The notes under the pieces were generated by a model. It was not told the DNA's origin. It was given only the letters and a program-made list of their open reading frames with translations, and did not search any database. Shown here piece after piece: positions 32,260 through 41,016 of a stretch of 64,000 nt of DNA (position 1 is its first letter; every line of letters starts with the position of its first letter). The DNA comes from an uncultured Clostridia bacterium. GTDB lineage: Bacteria; Bacillota; Clostridia; Christensenellales; Aristaeellaceae. A program made the translations under genes and the position numbers. The stretch is from positions 1-64,000 of the forward strand of contig CAKTZR010000015.1 in assembly GCA_934636105.1 (NCBI GenBank). The letters run 5' to 3'.

Positions 32260-33726
32260 ATGGAGGACGATCCCATTTCGCTTTGCAGCGAGCTTTCGCG
32301 CAATCTCGCCACGCTGCGCGGCCGCTTCTGCGCGGGCAGCAACGCGGACGTGATTCTTCGCCGCTTCCGCAGCGGCGCGTTTGATTCCGCGCTGCTGACC
32401 ATCGACGGCATGACTGACACGCGCGAAATCGATGAAAATATCCTCAAGCCCTGCATGGCGCTGCCGCCGGAAGCCGGGGAAGACGCGCCGCCGGAGGGCC
32501 GCGTCGATTATCTGATGGAGCACGTCGTTTCCGTCCTGCCGACGGAAATGAAATCGAATTTTGACGACCTGATTGCCGACGCGCTTTCCGGGCAGAGCGT
32601 GCTGCTGTGCGACGGATGCGCGGTTGCCTGCGTGATGGATACGCGCGGGTTTGAAAAGCGCGCCGTCGGCAGGCCGGAAGCGGAACAGGTTGTGCTCGGC
32701 CCGCACGAGAGCTTCGGCGAATCCATTCGAACGAACATCACCCTGCTTCGGCGCATCGTGCAGCGCGAGGAACTGATGACGGAATTCCTTTCCATCGGCG
32801 GCGCGATGAAAACCCGCTGCGCGCTGCTGTATCTGCGCGGCACGGCGGATGAAGCGATGCTCACGCGCATCAAAAAGCGGCTGCTGGCCTGTTCGAGCGA
32901 CTTCGCGCTGTCGGCGGGCGAGGTCGAGCAGCTGATCGAAGATCATCCGATGGCGCTGATTCCGCAGTGCGTCTCCACCGAACGACCGGACAGAGCCGCG
33001 TCGTTTCTGGCGGAAGGACAGATCGTCGTGCTGACGGATGGATCGCCGCTGGCGCTGGGCGCGCCCTCGACCTTCTGGCACCAGCTCCACACGCCGGACG
33101 ACGCTTCCATGCGCTGGCAGTACGGCACGTTTCTGCGCGTCGTTCGGTTCATCGGCATGCTGATTCATCTGTTTCTGCCGGGCGCATATATCGCCGTGCT
33201 CCGTTTTCACACCGAGTTGATTTCGCCGATTCTGCTGGCCAGCGTCTATGAGACCAGCTCCCGCGTGCCCACGCCAATTTTTCTGGAAGCGCTGCTGATG
33301 ACGCTGGCTTTCGATCTCATCAGCGAAGCGGGGCTGCGCGCGCCGGGCGCGATGGGCAACGCGCTGGGCATCGTCTCCGGCCTGATTCTGGGGCAGAGCG
33401 CCGTCAGCGCGGATATCGTCAGTCCGCTGCTGCTGATTATCGTCGCGGCCAGCGGGCTGGGCGGCTTCTGTATTCCCAATTACGCGTTGAGCGTGGGCAT
33501 GAAAATCATTCAGCTGCTTTTTCTGACGGCGGGCACGCTCGGCGGATTGTATCTGATGGCGCTGCTGGGGCTTGCGCTGCTCTGCGCCGCGTGCGCGATG
33601 CGCTCGATCGGTTCGCCGCTGACCGCGCCGCTCACGCCGAAGCGCCCCGGCAACCCGGATCTGCTGATTCGTTTCCCGCTGTGGCGGCAGAAAGCGAGGG
33701 CTTTTTTTGCAAGACAGGAGGATTGA
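32260..33726 (+). CDS. gerAA: Spore germination protein, GerAA family
   Basis: A 488-residue membrane protein of the A subunit of a Ger-type nutrient germinant receptor. A cytosolic N-terminal part (about residues 1-260) includes the GHSVLLCDG-like block (ALSGQSVLLCDGCAVA). Then come helices in the second half: FLPGAYIAVLRFHTELISPILLAS is the hallmark block, followed by TPIFLEALLMTLAFDLISEAG. ATG 32260 follows GGGGAGG by 7 nt. It overlaps the next gene by 20 nt. Upstream (32220-32235) is a CGGATA/TATCCG hairpin. Expression would be in the forespore under sigma-G, but no clear sigma-G promoter is visible. Shows that the organism makes spores. Confidence 0.9.
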   Translation: MEDDPISLCSELSRNLATLRGRFCAGSNADVILRRFRSGAFDSALLTIDGMTDTREIDENILKPCMALPPEAGEDAPPEGRVDYLMEHVVSVLPTEMKSNFDDLIADALSGQSVLLCDGCAVACVMDTRGFEKRAVGRPEAEQVVLGPHESFGESIRTNITLLRRIVQREELMTEFLSIGGAMKTRCALLYLRGTADEAMLTRIKKRLLACSSDFALSAGEVEQLIEDHPMALIPQCVSTERPDRAASFLAEGQIVVLTDGSPLALGAPSTFWHQLHTPDDASMRWQYGTFLRVVRFIGMLIHLFLPGAYIAVLRFHTELISPILLASVYETSSRVPTPIFLEALLMTLAFDLISEAGLRAPGAMGNALGIVSGLILGQSAVSADIVSPLLLIIVAASGLGGFCIPNYALSVGMKIIQLLFLTAGTLGGLYLMALLGLALLCAACAMRSIGSPLTAPLTPKRPGNPDLLIRFPLWRQKARAFFARQED

Positions 33727-34735
33727 GCAGCGCGCCCGCGCCGCCTACCGTGCGCGCGCCTGCGCGGCGGGGATAGCCTGCGGCGCGCAGATTTTCGCCG
33801 TCGGAACGGGGCTGACCGTGCCGCTTGCCCTCAACGCCGCGTATTTGGCCGCTGTGCCCGCGCTGCTGACGGGCGGAATCATCGGCCTTGCCGCGTCCAA
33901 AAAGCGCTCCACGCCGCCGGGAAAGGCTTTCTGTGCGGCGCTGGCCGTTTCGCTGCTGGTTTGCAGCGCGCTGCTGCTCGGCGCGTGCGCAACGCTCACC
34001 CAGCAGACGCTCCTGCCAAACGGCCGCCTGCTGACCTGCCTGATGCTGACGCTGGCCTTTGCGCTCCTCTGCGCACTGCCCTCCGGCGCAGGCGTGTGCC
34101 GGGTGGCGTTCGCGCTTCGGCTGCTGCTGCCCGCCGCGCTGGTCATTTTCACGGGGCTTTCGCTTTCCTCCAGCTCGACGGCGGGGCTTTTTCCGCTGCT
34201 GGGCGCAGGCGTTCAACCGCTCGGCTGGAGCGCGCTTGTCGGTCTTTCCGCCTGTTCGCCCGCGCTGATGCTCCTTCTGCCGCCGCAGGAATTGGAGGAT
34301 ACGCCCGTGCCTGTGCCGAATGCCGGATTTTTCGCGCTCCGCCTTCTGATCGGCGGTCTGCTCGGCGTGCTGATGCTGGCGGCGCTTGCCCTGTGCAACC
34401 CCTATGAAATCATTCGAGGTCAGCACGTCTGGGGCGCGCGGATGACGATTCTTTCCAGTGCGCGCCCGCGCGAAGGGCTGATGCAGACGCTGCTGGTACT
34501 CGCCCAGCTCTTTTCGATGCTCATCGGCGCGGTTTCCACCCTCTGCGCGGCGGTGCAGGCGCTTGAAACAGCTTTCCCGAAGATGCGCTTTTTCAGCCTG
34601 TGGCTCTGCGCGGCGCTGCTGCTGGGCGCCATGCTGGCGGCCGCCTTTTTCGGCATGGACGTTTTGCTGTATGCGTCGCCGTTTCTGCTGATTCCGGAAG
34701 GGGTTTTGATTGCAGCATCCCTGATCCGAAAATAA
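33707..34735 (+). CDS. gerAB: Spore germination permease, GerAB-like
   Basis: A 342-residue polytopic protein with about ten hydrophobic helices, the expected B subunit (APC-superfamily, germinant-binding) of a Ger receptor. Overall similarity is weak, and identification leans on its place between the A and C subunits. The start is TTG 33707, with GCGAGGG about 6 nt upstream, overlapping the end of gerAA. An 'unzipped' composition very rich in Ala and Leu obscures motifs. It ends 63 nt before gerAC. Confidence 0.78.
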   Translation: MQDRRIEQRARAAYRARACAAGIACGAQIFAVGTGLTVPLALNAAYLAAVPALLTGGIIGLAASKKRSTPPGKAFCAALAVSLLVCSALLLGACATLTQQTLLPNGRLLTCLMLTLAFALLCALPSGAGVCRVAFALRLLLPAALVIFTGLSLSSSSTAGLFPLLGAGVQPLGWSALVGLSACSPALMLLLPPQELEDTPVPVPNAGFFALRLLIGGLLGVLMLAALALCNPYEIIRGQHVWGARMTILSSARPREGLMQTLLVLAQLFSMLIGAVSTLCAAVQALETAFPKMRFFSLWLCAALLLGAMLAAAFFGMDVLLYASPFLLIPEGVLIAASLIRK

Positions 34736-34798
34736 ACGGATTGCGATGCGCGCCCCTACATCGGTTTTCCGTATTTGCCGCATGGAGGTGATGGTGCT

Positions 34799-35974
34799 TT
34801 GAAAAAAATCGCGCCGATGCTGCTTCTGCTTTTGCTGCTGACCGGCTGCACCGGCGGGCAGGAGATTGAAAGCAGCTTATTCGTCATCGCGATGGCGGTG
34901 GACGCCGCGCCGGAAGGCAACCTGACCATCACCGTCAAAGCGCTTTCCGGTTCGCAGGAGAGCGCCGCTTCCGACGCTTCGGGCGGCGGAGACGAAGCAT
35001 CCAACCAATCCGATCAAGCCGAAAACCTGGAACAGACCGAAGCGGGCTACATCGTTTTGAGCGCCACCGCGCCAAGCTGTCTGCGCGCGCTGGGGCTGCT
35101 GGGCGCAACCACGCCGCGCACCGTCAACCTCTCCCAGCTTCGGGAGATCGTCGTCAGCCAAACGCTGGCCGAGACGGACGCGACACTCTCCATCCTCAAA
35201 CAGATCCATTCCATCTACCGCGCCAACGATGAGGCTGTCGTCGTCGTTACGCCGGATCATGCGGGCGATTTCATCCGCAGACAGCGCGCCGTGCTCGGCC
35301 TGCGTCTGTCCAAATACCTCGAAGTGCTCTTTGAACACTATGAACAGCTCGACGTGATTCCGCCCAGCCCGAACCTCTCCGCCGTCATCGCCGCCATGGA
35401 ATCCTCCGCAACGGACGCGGCCGCCGTCTACGCCGCGGGCAACGACTTTAACAACACCCTGCTGCTGAACGGCGAATCCGACCTCGACCGCCTGCCCGGC
35501 CATCTGCCCCGAACCGCGCCCGCCCCGAATGAATACATGGGCGCGGCGCTGTTTTCCGGCCCGCGCATGACCGGCACGCTCACCGGAAGCGAGGTCAGCC
35601 TGCTCTGCCTAATGATGGGCAAAGCCAGCACCCGCGTTTCCGTCATGGATGGCACGCAGTATAAAACTCGCCTGCAAACCCGCGTCAAGCGCAGCATCCA
35701 GCCGGATGGCACGCTCTTTGTCTCCCTCCGCCTGACGCTCACCCTTTCCGCCGGGGAGCAGCAGCGCACCGGGGAGGAAATCGCCGCCGAAATTGCGCAG
35801 GACTGCGTGGGCGTGCTGCAAAAACTCCAGACCGCTTCCTGCGACGCCGTCGGCTTCGGCAAAATCCACATCCGGGATTTTCCCGATATTCCCGCCTGGG
35901 AAAGCCTGAATTGGCCCGCGCAGTACGAAACCCTGCCCGTCTGCGTAACCGCCGACGTGAAAATCCTGCAATAA
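34799..35974 (+). CDS. gerAC: Spore germination lipoprotein, GerAC family
   Basis: A 391-residue C subunit of the Ger receptor, lipid-anchored on the spore inner membrane. The signal peptide ends in a lipobox LTGC (about residues 14-17) followed by TGGQEIESSLFVIAMAVD, the GerAC start pattern. The Ger(x)C domain covers about 200-390, ending in an IHIRDFPDIPAWESLNW-type segment. A Ser/Asp/Gln-rich insert occupies about 48-75. The start is TTG 34799 with GGAGG (34784-34788) 10 nt upstream. Two of the three ger genes use TTG, which may lower expression. Confidence 0.88.
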   Translation: MKKIAPMLLLLLLLTGCTGGQEIESSLFVIAMAVDAAPEGNLTITVKALSGSQESAASDASGGGDEASNQSDQAENLEQTEAGYIVLSATAPSCLRALGLLGATTPRTVNLSQLREIVVSQTLAETDATLSILKQIHSIYRANDEAVVVVTPDHAGDFIRRQRAVLGLRLSKYLEVLFEHYEQLDVIPPSPNLSAVIAAMESSATDAAAVYAAGNDFNNTLLLNGESDLDRLPGHLPRTAPAPNEYMGAALFSGPRMTGTLTGSEVSLLCLMMGKASTRVSVMDGTQYKTRLQTRVKRSIQPDGTLFVSLRLTLTLSAGEQQRTGEEIAAEIAQDCVGVLQKLQTASCDAVGFGKIHIRDFPDIPAWESLNWPAQYETLPVCVTADVKILQ

Positions 35975-36044
35975 CATCAGGTTGAAAAGGATTTTGCGCT
36001 TTTTTTGAAGAACCTTTCCTATATCTTTTCCCTCCTGATTGCGA

Positions 36045-36177
36045 AAACTCCTTCCGTCTGCCTTCGGCAGCCACCTCCCTCATGGAGGGAGGCTTTATTC
36101 TCACGCTGCCGTAGCTTAATCAAAAGGCTCCCTCTTTGAGGGAGCTGGCACGCCGAAAGGCGTGACTGAAGGAGTTT
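36045..36177. repeat. MITE-like palindromic repeat 1
   Basis: A 133-bp element. Its ends are inverted repeats AAACTCCTTC.GTC and GAC.GAAGGAGTTT. Each arm contains two inner hairpins (a TGCC/GGCA or ACGCC/GGCGT hairpin, and CCTCCCT/AGGGAGG or GCTCCCTC/GAGGGAGC), and the two arms are inverted copies of one unit. It has no coding capacity. The right end lies 3 nt before the M20 gene and provides AAGGAG. Confidence 0.8.
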
Positions 36178-36180
36178 ACC

Positions 36181-37371
36181 ATGTACGAAAAAGAAAGCGT
36201 GAGTGCCATGAATTTTTTGAATGAAGCCAAAGCGTATGAAGGCGAAATGCGCGCCTTCTTCGAGGATCTCCATCGTCATCCCGAACCGTCCCATTTCGAA
36301 ATCCGCACCAATCAGCGCGTGCGCGAGCAGCTCAAGGCCCACGGCATTGACATGCTCTGCCCGAAGGACAACATCACCATCGCCGTCATCCATGGCGCAA
36401 AGCCGGGTAAAACCATCGGCCTGCGCTTCGATACCGACGCGCTGCAAATGCAGGAGCTTTGCGACGTGCCTTATAAATCCGAACAGGACGGCCTGATGCA
36501 CGGCTGCGGCCACGACGCGCATACCACCTGCGGCGTATACGTCTCCCGCCTGCTCAAGGCGCATGCCGACGAGCTTTGCGGCACGTATAAGGTCATCTTC
36601 CAGCCTGCCGAGGAGGGCGAGCACGGCGCGGACGAGGTCATCGCCACCGGGCTGGTCAACGACGTGGACGCGTTCTTCGGCCTGCACGTCTGGAGCCTGT
36701 ACCCGACCGGCACGCTGCATGCCACGCCCGGCGGCATCTGGGCCGAACCGGATATGTTCAAAGTCACCATCCACGGCAAGGGCGGCCACGGCGCAACGCC
36801 GGAGCAGTGCGTGGACGCAATCACCGCGGGCGCGGCGGTCGTGCAGTCGCTGCAAACCATCGTCTCCCGCTTCACCTCGCCGATGGACAGCGTGGTGGTC
36901 ACCGTCGGTTCGTTCCACGCAGGTACGCGCTGCAACATCATCGCGCAGGATGCTGTGCTGGAAGGCACGCTCCGCGCATTCGACGACGACGTGCATCGCC
37001 GTCTGATCGAGCATTTCAAGCGCATCATCACCGACGTCAGCGCCGCCTACGGCTGTACCGCCGAAATCGACATCAACGAGGTCACGGGCGTGGTCGTCAA
37101 CGACGAAGCCCTCTGCCAGATCGCCCGCGAAACCGCCGCCGAACTCGTTCCGCCGGAAAAAATTCAGAAGCAGGAACCCTGCATGCTCGGCGACGACTTT
37201 GCCGCCTACCGCGCCATCGCGCCCAGCTGCTTTGTGCAGGTCGGCATGCTCGCGCCGGAAAAGCAATGCTGCCATGCCCATCATCACGGCATGTTCAAGG
37301 TGGATGAAGACGTGCTGCCGCTGTGCGTCGCGTGGATGACCGCCAACGCCGAGCGCGCTGCGAGGAGCTGA
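36181..37371 (+). CDS. M20D-family amidohydrolase
   Basis: A 396-residue dinuclear Zn/Mn amidohydrolase of the IAA-amino-acid/N-acyl-amino-acid hydrolase group. Metal ligands are visible: HGCGHDAHT (Cys109, His111), PAEEGEHG (Glu144, Glu145), FGLHVW (His near 171) and the late AHHHGMF (His near 366). The dimerisation lid is about residues 190-300. The ATG at 36181 has AAGGAG at 36169-36174, which belongs to the repeat element. An ATG ten codons on (36208) could be the older start, as it begins the conserved region but has no good ribosome binding site. Substrate unknown; probably peptide or acyl-amino-acid scavenging. Confidence 0.9.
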   Translation: MYEKESVSAMNFLNEAKAYEGEMRAFFEDLHRHPEPSHFEIRTNQRVREQLKAHGIDMLCPKDNITIAVIHGAKPGKTIGLRFDTDALQMQELCDVPYKSEQDGLMHGCGHDAHTTCGVYVSRLLKAHADELCGTYKVIFQPAEEGEHGADEVIATGLVNDVDAFFGLHVWSLYPTGTLHATPGGIWAEPDMFKVTIHGKGGHGATPEQCVDAITAGAAVVQSLQTIVSRFTSPMDSVVVTVGSFHAGTRCNIIAQDAVLEGTLRAFDDDVHRRLIEHFKRIITDVSAAYGCTAEIDINEVTGVVVNDEALCQIARETAAELVPPEKIQKQEPCMLGDDFAAYRAIAPSCFVQVGMLAPEKQCCHAHHHGMFKVDEDVLPLCVAWMTANAERAARS

Positions 37372-37513
37372 TTTCTCCACAGCTTTGTGGATAAAACAGC
37401 CGATTTCCCCGACTGACCCTGCGTCCATTTTGATTTCTTAACACGTTTTTAAAAGGGAATTTTCATTTTTCGGCGAAAACATTTTGTATCAGCGTCATTG
37501 TCGGGAGGAACGT

Positions 37514-37813
37514 ATGAACTCAAAACCATCGAAGCGCCAGCGCTTTAAAAATTTCATTCTGCGCCGCAAGCTCAACACGCTGGGTCTGCTCGTCATCACC
37601 GTGATGAGCGCCCTGATTACGCTAATCTGCGCGCTGCGCGGCTTTCTCTACACGGATATTCTGTTTATCGTCACCCTGCTGCTGGTTGCGCTCTGCTTTG
37701 TGCAGTCCATCAAGCTCAAAAAGAGCTTCCGCACCATTCCGCAGCATTTCAAGGCATCTTCCCACCGCCGTCATGCCCATGTCCGCGAGAACATGGAAAC
37801 GCCGGAGGCGTGA
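37514..37813 (+). CDS. Small two-helix membrane protein
   Basis: A 99-residue protein of unknown function. A basic N-terminus (about residues 1-20) precedes two hydrophobic helices (about 22-43 and 46-64), followed by a basic, His-rich cytosolic tail. ATG 37514 follows GGGAGGAA. It is flanked on both sides by perfect DnaA-box sequences (37386-37394 and 37814-37822), which may be chance. Confidence 0.7.
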   Translation: MNSKPSKRQRFKNFILRRKLNTLGLLVITVMSALITLICALRGFLYTDILFIVTLLLVALCFVQSIKLKKSFRTIPQHFKASSHRRHAHVRENMETPEA

Positions 37814-37865
37814 TTATCCACAGTTTTCTCCGTTTTTGTGGACAAATCGCATCGCAACTCAAGCA

Positions 37866-37899
37866 AAAAGCGCCCGGTTTTTCGCTGGGCGCTTTTCTT
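37866..37899. terminator. Terminator between the small membrane protein and ogt
   Basis: AAAAGCGCCC (37866-37875) pairs with GGGCGCTTTT (37887-37896). T-rich on the right and A-rich on the left, so usable in both directions by these convergent genes. Confidence 0.85.
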
Positions 37900-37940
37900 G
37901 ATGTCTTTTTTCTCCGACAAAGCGATAACAACTCTCCGTT

Positions 37941-38450
37941 TCAAATCGCCGATTCTTTCTTGGGAATGGTCAGCCGCCCCACATCCACGCCCTCCAGCGC
38001 CAGCAGTCGAATTTTTCTGTCGAGGCCCCCGGCATAGCCCGTCAGACTGCCGTTTGCGCCCACCACGCGGTGACACGGCACGATGATCGAAATCGGATTA
38101 TGCCCAACCGCGCCGCCGACGGCCTGCGCACTCACGCTGCCGCCCAGCAGCGCGCCGTAGGTCGTCGTCTGTCCATAGGGAATTGCAAGTAGACGCTCCC
38201 ACACATGCTGCCTGAAAGCCGAACCGACAAGGTGCAGCGGCGGGGTGAAATCCGGCTGTCTGCCCGCAAAATAGAGATCCAGCCAGCGCGCCGTTTCATC
38301 CAGAATCGGCGTGCTTTTTTCTTCGCGCTCCTCCGGCAGATTCGCCGCGAAATACTTCGCGCCGTCAAACCAAAGCCCCGTCAGGCCCTGCTCGTCCGCG
38401 GCAAGCAGGATGCTGCCGAGGGGCGAGGCGTAACGCCGAGTGAACGTCAT
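37941..38450 (-). CDS. ogt: Methylated-DNA-protein-cysteine methyltransferase
   Basis: A 169-residue suicide DNA repair protein that takes O6-alkyl groups from guanine onto Cys126 in IIVPCHRVVG. The Arg-finger helix region (QTTTYGALL) and Asn of GHNPISIIV are present. The N-terminal domain is the short Ogt type. Start ATG 38450 has AGGAGG about 10 nt upstream; a longer frame to 38504 is not needed. Single gene. Confidence 0.93.
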   Translation of the reverse strand: MTFTRRYASPLGSILLAADEQGLTGLWFDGAKYFAANLPEEREEKSTPILDETARWLDLYFAGRQPDFTPPLHLVGSAFRQHVWERLLAIPYGQTTTYGALLGGSVSAQAVGGAVGHNPISIIVPCHRVVGANGSLTGYAGGLDRKIRLLALEGVDVGRLTIPKKESAI

Positions 38451-38561
38451 TTCCGCGCTTCCTCCTCTTGCCTTCGTTTTGTTTGAATGCGACGATTTTA
38501 TCATAAAAATCCGATTTTAAGCAAAAAGCCGTCCCTTTCTTCCCGAAAAGGATGGCTCGAT

Positions 38562-39209
38562 TCATTCCAGCGCCTTGGGCAGATTCCATTTGAACACCGT
38601 CGCCAGGATGCGCACCGCCGTGGTGATGAGCATGCCCAGCCCATAGGCCGCAACCTCGCCCACGCCTGCGCGAAGCAGCAGCGCATACCCCAGCGCGCCG
38701 AGAATCGCCGCAACGGCGTACACGCGTTTTTTGAGCACGAACGGCATTTCGCGCAGGAGCACATCGCGGATCATACCGCCGCCGATGGCTGTGGTCGTGC
38801 CGAGAAAGGTGGTCAAAAACACATTATCCGCGAAGCCCGCCTCCATGCCGATACGCGCGCCGGAGACAGCGAACACGCCCAAACCGATCGCATCGAACAC
38901 GTTATTGATCTGCTCGATCATCTTTTCACGGGCGACATAGCGCTCCTTAAACGTTCTGGCGATGACAAACACGATGAGCGCGCACAGGCAGGCCATCAGC
39001 ACATAATGGAAATTGGTAAACATGCGCGGCGGGAAATAGCCGATGAGCATATCGCGCAGCGTGCCGCCGCCGAGCGCGGTGAACACGGCCATCAGCAGCA
39101 CGCCGAAAATATCCGTGCCCTTATCCACGGCGACCATCGCGCCGGACACGGCAAAGGCTGCCGTTCCGACAGCCTCGCAGATATTGAAAATTCCGTTGAT
39201 ATCGGTCAT
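38562..39209 (-). CDS. TRIC-family cation channel-like protein (YicG type)
   Basis: A 215-residue membrane protein with about seven helices built from two repeats. Each repeat carries the GGG-x-x-RD signature (ALGGGTLRDMLIG and AIGGGMIRDVLL). Bacterial relatives of trimeric intracellular cation channels have this form; the YicG branch has been linked to glycine or cation transport, with specificity uncertain. ATG 39209 begins the conserved MTDINGIFNICEAVGTAAFA. The AAGGAG 14 nt upstream lies in the end of MITE-like repeat 2, and a GTG start at 39236 would begin inside the repeat. Confidence 0.88.
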   Translation of the reverse strand: MTDINGIFNICEAVGTAAFAVSGAMVAVDKGTDIFGVLLMAVFTALGGGTLRDMLIGYFPPRMFTNFHYVLMACLCALIVFVIARTFKERYVAREKMIEQINNVFDAIGLGVFAVSGARIGMEAGFADNVFLTTFLGTTTAIGGGMIRDVLLREMPFVLKKRVYAVAAILGALGYALLLRAGVGEVAAYGLGMLITTAVRILATVFKWNLPKALE

Positions 39210-39221
39210 ATTGTTTTTCTT

Positions 39222-39401
39222 AACTCCTTCCGTCACGCCTACGGCGTGCCACCTCCCTCAAAGAGGGAGGCTTTTCGTATAAGCTTCTCAACTAAATATT
39301 TTTATCTTTTGGGGAAAAAGGACTTTTTTTACTGGACAGATCACGTATAGCTTAAGGCTCCCTCCTTGAGGGAGCTGTCAGCGAAGCTGACTGAAGGAGT
39401 T
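39222..39401. repeat. MITE-like palindromic repeat 2
   Basis: A 180-bp element with ends AACTCCTTCCGTC and GACTGAAGGAGTT, the same inner hairpins as repeat 1 (ACGCC/GGCGT, CCTCCCTC/GAGGGAGG) and an AT-rich middle. It fills the whole gap between the TRIC-family gene and cca, ending 13 nt before the cca stop codon. Confidence 0.8.
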
Positions 39402-39413
39402 GAATGGCGCAAA

Positions 39414-40766
39414 TCATTTTCTGCTTTTCTGCTTCAAAACCGCTTTTACGGCTTCTTCCGCGCTTTCGCCCAGCAATGTGCGCCGTCTGGCTTCGCCGAG
39501 CGCTTTCGCCATCTCCGGCCCCGGCTCCATGCCGCCCGCAAGCAGCATATCGCCGTCCGGCATGCCCTTTGCGACCGTTTCTTCATAGGTCTGCACGCGT
39601 CCCAGCAGAAACGCTTCTTCGTTGGGCGCATCGCCGCCCGCCGTACCCTTGCCCATCGTATCGCAGGCCGCCAGCAGGGCAAGGTCATGTGGGCAGACGG
39701 ATTCGTCAAACAGCAGATTCGTCCGGCCTGCTTCCACCTGACCGTAATGGCAGACATGCGCGCGCATATGCAGGCGGCACATGTTTTCGCAATACGCGAT
39801 GATCTCTTTGGGCACGCCGAGCCGCCCCAGCATGGCGCGCGCCAGCGGCACGCCAGTGTTTTCGTGGCCATAAGTGTGCCACTCGCCATCCTCGCCCCGC
39901 GTGGTGGAGACGGCCTTGCCCAGATCGTGAACCAGCGCCGCATAAACGAAGGCCTCCGGGTGTTTGGTCTGCGCCTTTTTCTGCGTGGCGGCATGCAGCA
40001 CCAGCATGCTGTGGATATACGCGTCGCCCTCCGGGTGATAACGCGGAGGCTGCGGCACATCGATCAGCGCCGCCAATTCGCTGAACCACGGCTCCAGCGC
40101 GTCCGCCTGACGAAGCACATCGAAAAACACATCCGGCGCGCCGCTGGCCATCGCCTTTTGCATTTCGCCCCGCACGCGTGCGGGCGACAGGTCGTCCGTC
40201 TTCATCGTCCGCATCTTCGCCAGCGTTTCTTCATCCGGCGCAAGATGAAACCGGGCCGCGAACTGCGCGCCCCGCAGCACGCGGAGCGGATCTTCGCAAA
40301 AGCCTTCGCCCGGCACGGCGCGCAGCACGCCGCGCTGCAAATCCGCCTGCCCGCCGAAGGGATCGACGATCTCCCCGGTCAGCGCATCCTGCAAAATCGC
40401 GTTGACGGTGAAATCCCGCCGCGCCGCCGCGCGCTCAAAGGAAAGCGCCGGGTCGGGCGTCACGTCAAAATCGCCGTGCTTCGGGCCGATCCGGCGTTCC
40501 ATGCGCGGCACGGCCAAATCGATGCCCGCATCTTTGAGGGTGAAAATGCCATATCGCGCGCCGCTTTCATCCACTGCGCCGAACTGCGCCGCCAGCCCTT
40601 GCAGCTGCTTCGGCGTAAGGCCGTATACCTCGCAGTCGATATCCGCGCTTTCCCGTCCAAGCAGCGCGTCGCGCACACAGCCGCCGACCAACATCGCCCG
40701 GCCGCCCAGCGCCTTCGCCTGCGCTGCAATCCGCCGAATCGTCTCCCGTTGAACCTCTTTTGTCAT
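39414..40766 (-). CDS. cca: CCA tRNA nucleotidyltransferase
   Basis: A 450-residue class II nucleotidyltransferase that adds or repairs the tRNA 3' CCA end. The catalytic motif GGCVRDALLGRESADIDCEVYG (about residues 28-49) holds the two metal-binding acids of the D-x-D pair, followed by RRDFTVNAI and the EDPLRVLRGAQFAARF block. An HD domain is present in the C-terminal half (DLGKA, HDLGK...HENTG), so it has both polymerase and phosphohydrolase-like parts. ATG 40766 follows GGAGAGGG. It lies at the end of a leftward gene run from dnaN. Confidence 0.92.
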   Translation of the reverse strand: MTKEVQRETIRRIAAQAKALGGRAMLVGGCVRDALLGRESADIDCEVYGLTPKQLQGLAAQFGAVDESGARYGIFTLKDAGIDLAVPRMERRIGPKHGDFDVTPDPALSFERAAARRDFTVNAILQDALTGEIVDPFGGQADLQRGVLRAVPGEGFCEDPLRVLRGAQFAARFHLAPDEETLAKMRTMKTDDLSPARVRGEMQKAMASGAPDVFFDVLRQADALEPWFSELAALIDVPQPPRYHPEGDAYIHSMLVLHAATQKKAQTKHPEAFVYAALVHDLGKAVSTTRGEDGEWHTYGHENTGVPLARAMLGRLGVPKEIIAYCENMCRLHMRAHVCHYGQVEAGRTNLLFDESVCPHDLALLAACDTMGKGTAGGDAPNEEAFLLGRVQTYEETVAKGMPDGDMLLAGGMEPGPEMAKALGEARRRTLLGESAEEAVKAVLKQKSRK

Positions 40767-40779
40767 AGCACCCTCTCCG

Positions 40780-41016
40780 TCATTCCAGCGCGCCCTGATC
40801 GCCCCGCGCATAGGCGGCGGTCAGCACATCCTCCATGCGGATATGCACGGGCTTTTTTCGGCCGGAGGGCACCGCGTCAAACCCGTTTTCGCCGATGGCC
40901 GTCACGCGCAGGTTGACCTTTTTCATCTGCCCTGCCTGCATCAGCACGACGCAGATTTTGCAATTCCGCTCCAGCGAATACTTCAAAAACCGTTCCGTCA
41001 CGGCGCTTCTCTCCAT
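40780..41016 (-). CDS. Small conserved-looking protein, unknown
   Basis: A 78-residue soluble protein, predicted mostly beta (KICVVLMQAGQMKKVNLRVTAIGENGFDAVPSGRKKPVHIRMEDVLTAAY), a little like Sm- or SH3-type small barrels. It overlaps the end of the upstream membrane protein gene by 19 nt and ends 13 nt before cca. Length, overlap and codon use support a real gene. Function unknown; its place beside cca hints at RNA or translation. Confidence 0.65.
   Translation of the reverse strand: MERSAVTERFLKYSLERNCKICVVLMQAGQMKKVNLRVTAIGENGFDAVPSGRKKPVHIRMEDVLTAAYARGDQGALE

Noticed and set aside
36045..39401. CRISPR array suggested by the recurring palindromes near 36 and 39 kb
   Set aside because: The copies are inverted pairs with variable middles, not evenly spaced direct repeats with unique spacers, and no cas gene is near.
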